From positions 186,001 to 250,000 of the forward strand of contig JABXNX010000028.1 of assembly GCA_014843695.1 (NCBI GenBank): a stretch of 64,000 nucleotides of DNA. The letters are read 5' to 3'. Positions 54,701 through 64,000 of this stretch are shown here, one piece after another; position 1 is the stretch's first letter, and each line of letters opens with the position of its first letter. The notes under the pieces are model-generated. The model saw only the letters and a program-made list of their open reading frames with translations. It searched no databases and was not told the origin of the DNA. A program made the translations under genes and the position numbers. This DNA comes from Archivesica marissinica (lineage: Eukaryota > Mollusca > Bivalvia > Venerida > Vesicomyidae).

Positions 54701-57312
54701 ATACGTGTAGTGTTCCATAGATATACATGTACAGTGTTCTATAGATATACATGCACAGTGTTCCATAGATATACATGTACAATGTTCCATAGATATACAT
54801 GTACAGTGTTCCATAGATATACGTGTAGTGTTCCATAGATATACATGTACAGTGTTCCATAGATATACATGTACAATGTTCCATAGATATACATGTACAG
54901 TGTTCCATGGATATACATGTACAGTGTTCTATATATAAACATGTACAGTACAATGTTCCATAGATATACATGTACAGTGTTCCATAGATATACATGTACA
55001 GTACAGTGTTCCATAGATATACATGTACAGTGTTCCATAGATATACATGTACAGTGTTCCATATATACATGTACAGTGTTCCATATATATACATGTACAG
55101 TGTTCCATAGATATACATGTACAGTGTCCATATATATACATGTACAGTGTTCCATAGATATACATGTACAGTGTTCCATAGATATACATGTACAGTGTTC
55201 CATAGATATACATGTACAGTGTTCCATAGATATACATGTACAGTGTTCCATAGATATACATGTACAGTGTTCCATAGATATACATGTACAGTGTTCCATA
55301 GATATACATGTGCAGTGTTCCATAGATATACATGTATAGTGTTCTATAGATATACATGTACAGTGTTCCATAGATATACATGTACAATGTTCCATATATA
55401 TACATGTACAATATTCCATAGATATACATGTACAGTGTTCCATAGATATACATGTACAATGTTCCATAGATATACATGTACAATGTTCCATAGATATACA
55501 TGTACAGTGTTCTATGGATATACATGTACAGTGTTCTATATATAAACATGTACAGTACAATGTTCCATAGATATACATGTACAATGTTCCATAGATATAC
55601 ATGTACAGTACAGTGTTCCATAGATATACGTGTAGTGTTCCATAGATATACATGTACAATGTTCCATAGATATACATGTACAATGTTCCATAGATATACA
55701 TGTACAGTGTTCCATGGATATACATGTACAGTGTTCTATATATAAACATGTACAGTACAATGTTCCATAAATATACATGTACAATGTTCCATAGATATAC
55801 ATGTACAGTACAGTGTTCCATATATATACATGTACAGTGTTCCATAGATATACATGTGCAGTGTTCGATATATATACATGTGCAGTGTTCGATATATATA
55901 CATGTACTGTGTTCCATAGATATACATGTACAGTGTTCCATAGATATACATGTATAGTGTTCTATAGATATACATGTACAGTGTTCCATAGATATACATG
56001 TACAATGTTCCATAGATATACATGTACAATGTTCCATAGATATACATGTACAGTGTTCTATGGATATACATGTACAGTGTTCTATATATAAACATGTACA
56101 GTACAATGTTCCATAGATATACATGTACAATGTTCCATAGATATACATGTACAGTACAGTGTTCCATAGATATACATGTACAGTGCTCCATAGATATACA
56201 TGTACACTGTTCCATAGATATACATGTACAGTGTTCCATAGATATACATGTACAGTGTTCCATATATATACATGTACAGTGTTCCATAGGTATACATGTA
56301 CAGTGTTCCATAGATATACATGTACAGTGTTCCATAGATATACATGTGCAGTGTTCCATAGCTATACATGTACAGTGTTCCATATATATACATGTACAGT
56401 GTTCCATAGATATACATGTGCAGTGTTCCATAGCTATACATGTACAATGTTCCATATATATACATGTACAGTGTTCCATAGATATACATGTACAATGTTC
56501 CATAGATATACATGTACAATGTTCCATAGATATACATGTACAATGATCCATAGATATACATGTACAGTGTTCCATAGATATACATGTACAGTGCTCCATA
56601 GATATACATGTACACTGTTCCATAGATATACATGTACAGTGTTCCATAGATATACATGTACAGTGTTCCATAGATATACATGTACAATGTTCCATAGATA
56701 TACATGTACAATGATCCATAGATATACATGTACAGTGTTCCATAGATATACATGTACAGTGCTCCATAGATATACATGTACACTGTTCCATAGATATACA
56801 TGTACAGTGTTCCATAGATATACATGTACAGTGTTCCATAGATATACATGTACAATGTTCCATAGATATACATGTACAATGATCCATAGATATACATGTA
56901 CAGTGTTCCATAGATATACATGTACAGTGCTCCATAGATATACATGTACAGTGTTCCATAGATATACATGTACAGTGCTCCATAGATATACATGTACAGT
57001 ACAATGCTCCATATACTTCCAATTGTATTTATTTGCAGATTACTTGTGGTGATGAAGGCCAGGATGAAGGTCTACAGTGGAATTCCAGTCATCTTGACAT
57101 AGTAGATCATAGTGGGCAGATGATAGAGAGGTTATGCTTTGATGCTGATGGCATGGAGATGCCAACAAATAAGTCCTTCTCTTATGAACAAGATGGATAC
57201 ATACACGAGCAGCGAGTGGACCATCATGGTCATATAAGAATCATAAAAGATACGAGTCAAACTAGTCACATAGAATTTTTGGAAGATGAAGATGATGGTT
57301 ATGATGATATGG
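20247..57312 (+). CDS. Host gene, unrecognised low-complexity protein, 3 exons seen, 3'-incomplete
   Basis: The coding exons are 20270-21791, 25863-26065 and 57039-57312, joined by GT-AG introns in phases 1, 0 and 1. The translation stays open across both joins, giving at least 666 residues. The ATG at 20270 follows an acceptor at 20246 by 23 bases, so a 5' untranslated exon lies upstream. I do not recognise the protein. It has a basic cluster KQKRRRKKKR (about residues 72-81) that could be a nuclear signal, Ser/Thr-rich stretches, a seven-proline run (about 220), an SH3-type RPLPPVP motif (about 243), a basic helix-prone segment FKKAQERLQILLRVKK (about 365) and an acidic end EDEDDGYDD. No enzyme fold or membrane segment is evident. 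A scaffold or adaptor role is only a guess. The gene extends past the window. Confidence 0.8.
21990..24240 (+). pseudogene. Plus-strand Gypsy-type retrotransposon carcass
   Basis: The decayed gag covers about 22000-22740. Its capsid stretch LYAERILSIAKIAYGDHAG runs on to IDGLTNERLKF, followed by two zinc knuckles, CYKCKKMGNVANKC and CWGCGQGGHILRLC. A protease trace, NLIIGNDWL, is near 23060. Reverse transcriptase pieces with many stops include LPLIDDILALLGN (about 23630), LDLKSGYWQVLMNKED (about 23690) and YIDEYLYLVKHL (about 23850), where the catalytic YxDD is degraded. Next come VRGVRSFIGMSSYDRRFIPNF (about 24020) and an RNase H start with SGSCIGACL (about 24200). No LTRs were recognised. 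It is a different lineage from the element at 4591-10576. Confidence 0.85.
24512..24890 (+). mobile_element. tRNA-derived SINE (outer copy, interrupted)
   Basis: It has a tRNA-like head with an A-box-like TAGTCCATTGG and a perfect B box GGTTCGATTCC, then GTCTGACCCTA and CAGATGGGAC, as in the reverse-strand copy at 3848-4052. The body is split after TAAACCGAGGTCT (24606-24618). It resumes at the duplicate of that word (24790-24802) with CATGTCGGTGCTGTACATC and CACGTAAAAGAACC, ending near GTAAGCGTAAA. Confidence 0.8.
24619..24789 (+). mobile_element. Second SINE nested inside the first
   Basis: A 171-bp insert is flanked by a perfect 13-bp target duplication, TAAACCGAGGTCT. It begins at a B-box-like TTCGAGCCCCGCTGG, continues with GATTAGGCAAGGAATTTAAA and a CT-rich block, and ends in an AT-rich tail. 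The upstream part of its tRNA head is missing, as if 5'-truncated during reverse transcription. Confidence 0.75.
25863..26065 (+). other. Host gene exon 2
   Basis: 203 bp between TTCTCATTACAG and CAG|GTTTGT. The entry phase (needs two bases) matches the exon 1 exit, and it leaves in phase 0. It encodes residues 508-575, polar and charged, with a run such as SKYSRAISVPVQDEERG. Confidence 0.8.
26286..27384. repeat. Tandem array 1, 35-bp unit, about 31 copies
   Basis: The unit contains GCATATGCATGCTAATTG and TTATGTAAGCCATTATT. Common variants are TATGTAAG/TATATAAG, GCATATACATG and a shortened TTGCACATCATG. From about 26510 to 26920 the variants recur as a three-unit (105-bp) higher-order period. 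The right edge dissolves at TATGTATGTCATTATTG. Confidence 0.95.
27488..28886. repeat. Tandem array 2, 31/32-bp unit, about 44 copies
   Basis: The unit contains GGTAATGTACAATGTAAG and TTTAACTCATTCT. A 31-bp form has GTACATGTAGG in place of GTACAATGTAAG. The first four copies have AACTAATTC instead of AACTCATTC. Copies after 28480 are very uniform, suggesting recent homogenisation toward the right end. Confidence 0.95.
28887..57016. repeat. Satellite array 3 (left block), 24/30-bp unit, about 28 kb
   Basis: The core is ATACATGTACAGTGTTCCAT. The short 24-bp form joins it to AGAT, and the 30-bp form inserts AACCAT (or AGCCAT, GACCAT). Frequent variants are CAGTG/CAATG, AGAT/ATAT, TTCC/CTCC, an added GTACA (29 bp) and a doubled TTCCA. 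28.9-32.7 kb is mainly the 30-bp form; 32.7-33.4 kb and most of 34-57 kb are the 24-bp form, with 30- to 34-bp copies returning around 33.4-33.9, 35.1, 37.2-37.7, 39.8 and 40.9 kb. Perfect long-range copies occur inside. All the large open frames here are products of the unit length. Confidence 0.97.
57039..57312 (+). other. Host gene exon 3, island within the satellite
   Basis: 274 bp of unique, diverse coding sequence follows TTGTATTTATTTGCAG in phase 0, as required by exon 2. It encodes ITCGDEGQDEGLQWNSS onward to an acidic EDEDDGYDDMG and leaves by ATGG|GTTTGT in phase 1. This donor has the same six bases (GTTTGT) as that of exon 2. Satellite sequence lies about 22 bp upstream and about 12 bp downstream. 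The exit site is inferred, because the frame would otherwise run on into repeat. Confidence 0.75.
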
Positions 57313-57324
57313 GTTTGTATAGCT

Positions 57325-60300
57325 GTTCCATAACCATATATATACATGTACAGTGTTCCATAACCATAGATATACATGTACAGTGTTCCATAGCCATATA
57401 TATACATGTACAGTGTTCCATAACCATAGATATACATGTACAGTGTTCCATAACCATAGATATACATGTACAGTGTTCCATAACCATATATATACATGTA
57501 CAGTGTTCCATAACCATAGATATACATGTACAGTGTTCCATAGATATACATGTACAGTGTTCCATAACCATATATATACATGTACAGTGTTCCATAACCA
57601 TATATATACATGTACAGTGTTCCATAACCATATATATACATGTACAGTGTTCCATGACCATATATATACATGTACAGTGTTCCATATCATAGATATACAT
57701 GTACAGTGTTCCATATCATAGATATACATGTACAGTGTTACATATCCATAGATATACATGTACAGTGTTCCATGACCATAGATATACATGTACAGTGTTC
57801 CATAACCATAGATATACATGTACAGTGTTCCATAACCATAGATATACATGTACAGTGTTCCATATCATAGATATACATGTACAGTGTTCCATAACCATAG
57901 ATATACATGTACAGTGTTCCATAACCATATATATACATGTACAGTGTTCCATAGCTATACATGTACAGTGTTCCATAACCATAGATATACATTTACAGTG
58001 TTCCATAACCATAGATATACATGTACAGTGTTCCATAACCATAGATATACATGTACAGTGTTCCATAACCATAGATATACATGTACAGTGTTCCATAACC
58101 ATAGATATACATGTACAGTGTTCCATAACCATATATATACATGTACAGTGTTCCATAACCATAGATATACATGTACAGTGTTCCATAACCATAGATATAC
58201 ATGTACAGTGTTCCATAACCATAGATATACATGTACAGTGTTCCATATCATATATATACATGTACAGTGTTCCATAGCCATATATATACATGTACAGTGT
58301 TCCATAACCATAGATATACATGTACAGTGTTCCATAGCCATATATATATACATGTACAGTGTTCCATAACCATAGATATACATGTACAGTGTTCCATAAC
58401 CATAGATATACATGTACAGTGTTCCATAACCATAGATATACATGTACAGTGTTCCATAACCATAGATATACATGTACAGTGTTCCATAACCATATCTATA
58501 CATGTACAGTGTTCCGTAACCATAGATATACATGTACAGTGTTCCATAACCATAGATATACATGTACAGTGTTCCGTAACCATAGATATACATGTACAGT
58601 GTTCCATAACCATATATATACATGTACAGTGTTCCANNNNNNNNNNNNNNNNNNNNNNNNNNNNNNNNNNNNNNNNNNNNNNNNNNNNNNNNNNNNNNNN
58701 NNNNNNNNNNNNNNNNNNNNNNNNNNNNNNNNNNNNNNNNNNNNNNNNNNNNNNNNNNNNNNNNNNNNNNNNNNNNNNNNNNNNNNNNNNNNNNNNNNNN
58801 NNNNNNNNNNNNNNNNNNNNNNNNNNNNNNNNNNNNNNNNNNNNNNNNNNNNNNNNNNNNNNNNNNNNNNNNNNNNNNNNNNNNNNNNNNNNNNNNNNNN
58901 NNNNNNNNNNNNNNNNNNNNNNNNNNNNNNNNNNNNNNNNNNNNNNNNNNNNNNNNNNNNNNNNNNNNNNNNNNNNNNNNNNNNNNNNNNNNNNNNNNNN
59001 NNNNNNNNNNNNNNNNNNNNNNNNNNNNNNNNNNNNNNNNNNNNNNNNNNNNNNNNNNNNNNNNNNNNNNNNNNNNNNNNNNNNNNNNNNNNNNNNNNNN
59101 NNNNNNNNNNNNNNNNNNNNNNNNNNNNNNNNNNNNNNNNNNNNNNNNNNNNNNNNNNNNNNNNNNNNNNNNNNNNNNNNNNNNNNNNNNNNNNNNNNNN
59201 NNNNNNNNNNNNNNNNNNNNNNNNNNNNNNNNNNNNNNNNNNNNNNNNNNNNNNNNNNNNNNNNNNNNNNNNNNNNNNNNNNNNNNNNNNNNNNNNNNNN
59301 NNNNNNNNNNNNNNNNNNNNNNNNNNNNNNNNNNNNNNNNNNNNNNNNNNNNNNNNNNNNNNNNNNNNNNNNNNNNNNNNNNNNNNNNNNNNNNNNNNNN
59401 NNNNNNNNNNNNNNNNNNNNNNNNNNNNNNNNNNNNNNNNNNNNNNNNNNNNNNNNNNNNNNNNNNNNNNNNNNNNNNNNNNNNNNNNNNNNNNNNNNNN
59501 NNNNNNNNNNNNNNNNNNNNNNNNNNNNNNNNNNNNNNNNNNNNNNNNNNNNNNNNNNNNNNNNNNNNNNNNNNNNNNNNNNNNNNNNNNNNNNNNNNNN
59601 NNNNNNNNNNNNNNNNNNNNNNNNNNNNNNNNNNNNCATATACAGTGTTCCATAACCATAGATATACATGTACAGTGTTCCATATATATATACATGTACA
59701 GTGTTCCATAACCATATATATACATGTACAGTGTTCCATATCATAGATATACATGTACAGTGTTCCATAACCATATATATACATGTACAGTGTTCCATAA
59801 CCATATATATACATGTACAGTGTTCCATAACCATATATATACATGTACAGTGTTCCATATCCATATATATACATGTACAGTGTTCCATGACCATAGATAT
59901 ACATGTGCAGTGTTCCATAACCTTAGATATACATGTACAGTGTTCCATAACGATAGATATACATGTGCAGTGTTCCGTAACCATAGATATACATGTACAG
60001 TGTTCCGTAACCATAGATATACATGTGCAGTGTTCCATAACCATAGATATACATGTACAGTGTTCCATAAATATACATGTACAGTGTTCCATAACCATAG
60101 ATATACATGTACAGTGTTCCATGACCATATATATACATGTACAGTGTTCCATAACCATATATATACATGTACAGTGTTCCATGACCATAGATATACATGT
60201 ACAGTGTTCCATATCATAGATATACATGTACAGTGTTCCATGACCATAGATATACATGTACAGTGTTCCATAACCATAGATATACATGTACAGTGTTCCA

Positions 60301-63300
60301 TAACCATAGATATACATGTACAGTGTTCCATAACCATAGATATACATGTACAGTGTTCCATAACCATAGATATACATGTACAGTGTTCCATAACCATAGA
60401 TATACATGTACAGTGTTCCATAACCATAGATATACATGTACAGTGTTCCATAACCATATATATACATGTACAGTGTTCCATACCATAGATATACATGTAC
60501 AGTGTTCCATATCATAGATATACATGTACAGTGTTCCATGACCATAGATATACATGTACAGTGTTCCATAACCATAGATATACATGTACAGTGTTCCATA
60601 ACCATAGATATACATGTACAGTGTTCCATATCATAGATATACATGTACAGTGTTCCATAACCATATATATATACATGTACAGTGTTCCATAACCATAGAT
60701 ATACATGTACAGTGTTCCATAGATATACATGTACAGTGTTCCATAACCATAGATATACATGTACAGTGTTCCATGACCATATATATACATGTACAGTGTT
60801 CCATAACCATATATATACATGTACAGTGTTCCATGACCATAGATATACATGTACAGTGTTCCATATCATATATATACATGTACAGTGTTCCATGACCATA
60901 GATATACATGTACAGTGTTCCATAACCATAGATATACATGTACAGTGTTCCATAACCATAGATATACAATTACAGTGTTCCATATCATAGATATACATGT
61001 ACAGTGTTCCATGACCATAGATATACATGTACAGTGTTCCATAACCATAGATATACATGTACAGTGTTCCATAACCATAGATATACATGTACATTGTTCC
61101 ATAACCATATATATACATGTACAGTGTTTCATAACCATAGATATACATGTACAGTGTTTCATGACCATAGATATACATGTACAGTGTTCCATAACCATAT
61201 ATATACATGTACAGTGTTCCATGACCATAGATATACATGTACAGTGTTCCATATCATAGATATACATGTACAGTGTTCCATAACCATAGATATACATGTA
61301 CAGTGTTCCATAACCATAGATATACATGTACAGTGTTCCTAACATATATATACATGTACAGTGTTCCATAACCATAGATATACATGTACAGTGTTCCATA
61401 ACCATAGATATACATGTACAGTGTTCCATAGATATACATGTACAGTGTTCCATAGATATACATGTACAGTGTTCCATAGATATACATGTACAGTGTTCCA
61501 TAGCCATAGATATACATGTACAGTGTTCCATAGATATACATGTACAGTGTTCCATAACCATATATATACATGTACAGTGTTCCATAACCATAGATATACA
61601 TGTACAGTGTTCCATAACCATAGATATACATGTACAGTGTTCCATAGATATACATGTACAGTGTTCCATAACCATAGATATACATGTACAGTGTTCCATG
61701 ACCATATATATACATGTACAGTGTTCCATAACCATATATATACATGTACAGTGTTCCATGACCATAGATATACATGTACAGTGTTCCATATCATAGATAT
61801 ACATGTACAGTGTTCCATGACCATAGATATACATGTACAGTGTTCCATAACCATAGATATACATGTACAGTGTTCCATAACCATAGATATACATGTACAG
61901 TGTTCCATAACCATATATATACATGTACAGTGTTCCATAACCATAGATATACATGTACAGTGTTCCATAACCATAGATATACATGTACAGTGTTCCATAG
62001 ATATACATGTACAGTGTTCCATAACCATAGATATACATGTACAGTGTTCCATATATATACATGTACAGTGTTCCATAACCATATATATACATGTACAGTG
62101 TTCCATAACCATAGATATACATGTACAGTGTTCCATATATATACATGTACAGTGTTCCATAACCATAATATACATGTACAGTGTTCCATATCATAGATAT
62201 ACATGTACAGTGTTCCATAACCATATATATACATGTACAGTGTTCTTCAGTGTTACCATAGTATACATGTACAGTGTTCCATAACCATATATATACATGT
62301 ACAGTGTTCCATAACCATATATATACATGTACAGTGTTCCATACATGACCATAGATATACATGTACAGTGTTCCATAACCATAGATATACATGTACAGTG
62401 TTCCATAACCATAGATATACATGTACAGTGTTCCATAATATATACATGTACAGTGTTCCATAACCATATATATACATGTACAGTGTTCCATACCATAGAT
62501 ATACATGTACAGTGTTCCATAGCCATATATATACATGTACAGTGTTCCATACCATATATATACATGTACAGTGTTCCATAACCATATATATACATGTACA
62601 GTGTTCCATAACCATATATATACATGTACAGTGTTCCATATGACCATAGATATACATGTACAGTGTTCCATAACCATATATATACATGTACAGTGTTCCA
62701 TAACCATATATATACATGTACAGTGTTCCATATCCATAGATATACATGTACAGTGTTCCATAACCATAGATATACATTAAGTGTTCCATAACCATAGATA
62801 TACATGTACAGTGTTCCATATATATATACATGTACAGTGTTCCATAACCATATATATACATGTACAGTGTTCCATATCATAGATATACATGTACAGTGTT
62901 CCATAGCCATATATATACATGTACAGTGTTCCATAACCATAGATATACATGTACAGTGTTCCATATCATATATATACATGTACAGTGTTCTACCATATAT
63001 ATACAGTACAGTGTTCCATTGTCAGTGTTATTATAATGTACAGTGTTCATACATAATATCATGTACAGTGTTCCATAACCATAGATATACATGTCAGGTT
63101 CATACATATATACATGTCAGGTTCATATATACATGTACAGTGTTCCATAACCATAGATATACATGTACAGTGTTCCATAACCATATATATACATGTACAG
63201 TGTTCCATAACATAGATATACATGTACAGTGTTCCATAACCATAGATATACATGTACAGTGTTCCATAACATAGATATACATGTACAGTGTTCCATAACC

Positions 63301-64000
63301 ATAGATATACATGTACAGTGTTCCATAACCATAGATATACATGTACAGTGTTCCATATATATATACATGTACAGTGTTCCATAACCATATATATACATGT
63401 ACAGTGTTCCATATCATAGATATACATGTACAGTGTTCCATAACCATAGATATACATGTACAGTGTTCCATAACCATATATATACATGTACAGTGTTCCA
63501 TAACCATATATATACATGTACAGTGTTCCATAACCATATATATACATGTACAGTGTTCCATAACCATAGATATACATGTACAGTGTTCCATAACCATATA
63601 TATACATGTACAGTGTTCCATAACCATATATATACATGTACAGTGTTCCATAACCATATATATACATGTACAGTGTTCCATAACCATATATATACATGTA
63701 CAGCATTCCATAACCATATATATACATGTACAGTGTTCCATAACCATAGATATACATGTACAGTGTTCCGTAACCATAGATATACATGTACAGTGTTCCG
63801 AAACCATAGATATACATGTACAGTGTTCCATAAACATATATATACATGTACAGCATTCCATAACCATATATATACATGTACAGTGTTCCATAACCATAGA
63901 TATACATGTACAGTGTTCCGAAACCATAGATATACATGTACAGTGTTCCATAACCATAGATATACATGTGCAGTGTTCCATAACCATAGATATACATGTG
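57325..64000. repeat. Satellite array 3 (right block), mainly 30-bp unit, to the window edge
   Basis: The same family as the left block, starting at TGTTCCATAACC only 12 bases after the exon 3 donor. Here the 30-bp form with AACCAT dominates, with GACCAT and ATCAT (29-bp) variants and scattered 24-bp copies (for example 61430-61540). A degraded zone at about 62240-63120 has truncated units and TTATTATAATG-like interruptions. The array continues past 64000 and contains a run of Ns. Confidence 0.97.
58637..59636. other. Assembly gap of exactly 1000 N
   Basis: A run of 1000 N with satellite on both sides. The round number indicates a placeholder, so the true array length is unknown. Confidence 0.97.

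Larger units (their letters stand above)
26066..57038 (+). other. Host gene intron 2, about 31 kb, almost wholly tandem repeat
   Basis: Starts GTTTGT and ends ATTTATTTGCAG. Only about 220 bp (26066-26285), about 100 bp (27385-27487) and about 22 bp (57017-57038) are not part of one of three successive arrays. Confidence 0.75.

Noticed and set aside
28887..64000. Glucocorticoid-type response elements in every unit (ACA next to TGTTCC)
   Set aside because: The two halves are separated by one base instead of the three required, and molluscs are not known to have the matching receptor.

Overview
This window is animal nuclear DNA, most likely from a mollusc or another lophotrochozoan. It is AT-rich and holds a split gene with GT-AG introns, Tc1-type and hAT-like DNA transposons, Ty3/Gypsy and LINE remnants, and tRNA-derived SINEs. 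The phylum is an inference from the style of the repeats; nothing here fixes the species.

Layout. 1-4.05 kb is gene-free, with a 24-bp minisatellite (1043-1305), a decayed LINE endonuclease piece, a long GATA microsatellite that appears to be the tail of a second LINE, and a reverse-strand SINE. 4591-10576 is a degenerate minus-strand Ty3/Gypsy retrotransposon whose ends can be read to the base (two 224-bp LTRs, GTCT target duplication, primer site, polypurine tract). It has lost reverse transcriptase and integrase and carries a nested hAT-like element (6124-7550). 11.2-19 kb holds a possible second hAT-like remnant, an L1/Tx1-like LINE carcass and two broken Tc1 transposons. A second, plus-strand Gypsy carcass and a SINE-in-SINE insertion lie in intron 1 of the host gene.

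The only convincing host gene runs on the plus strand from an acceptor at 20246. It has three exons here (20247-21791, 25863-26065, 57039-57312) with matching phases, at least 666 codons, and continues past the window. I do not recognise the protein: it is low-complexity, rich in Ser and basic residues, with a polyproline run, an SH3-type RPLPPVP motif and no evident catalytic domain.

The striking part is the architecture of that gene. Intron 2 (about 31 kb) is about 99% tandem repeat: a 35-bp array, then a 31/32-bp array, then about 28 kb of a 24/30-bp satellite. The satellite stops about 22 bp before exon 3 and the same family restarts about 12 bp after its donor, running to the window edge through a 1000-N gap. 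Exon 3 is therefore a small coding island inside a satellite of more than 34 kb. Because the satellite units are multiples of three without stops in most frames, they make huge spurious ORFs (up to 2502 codons), which I do not call as genes.
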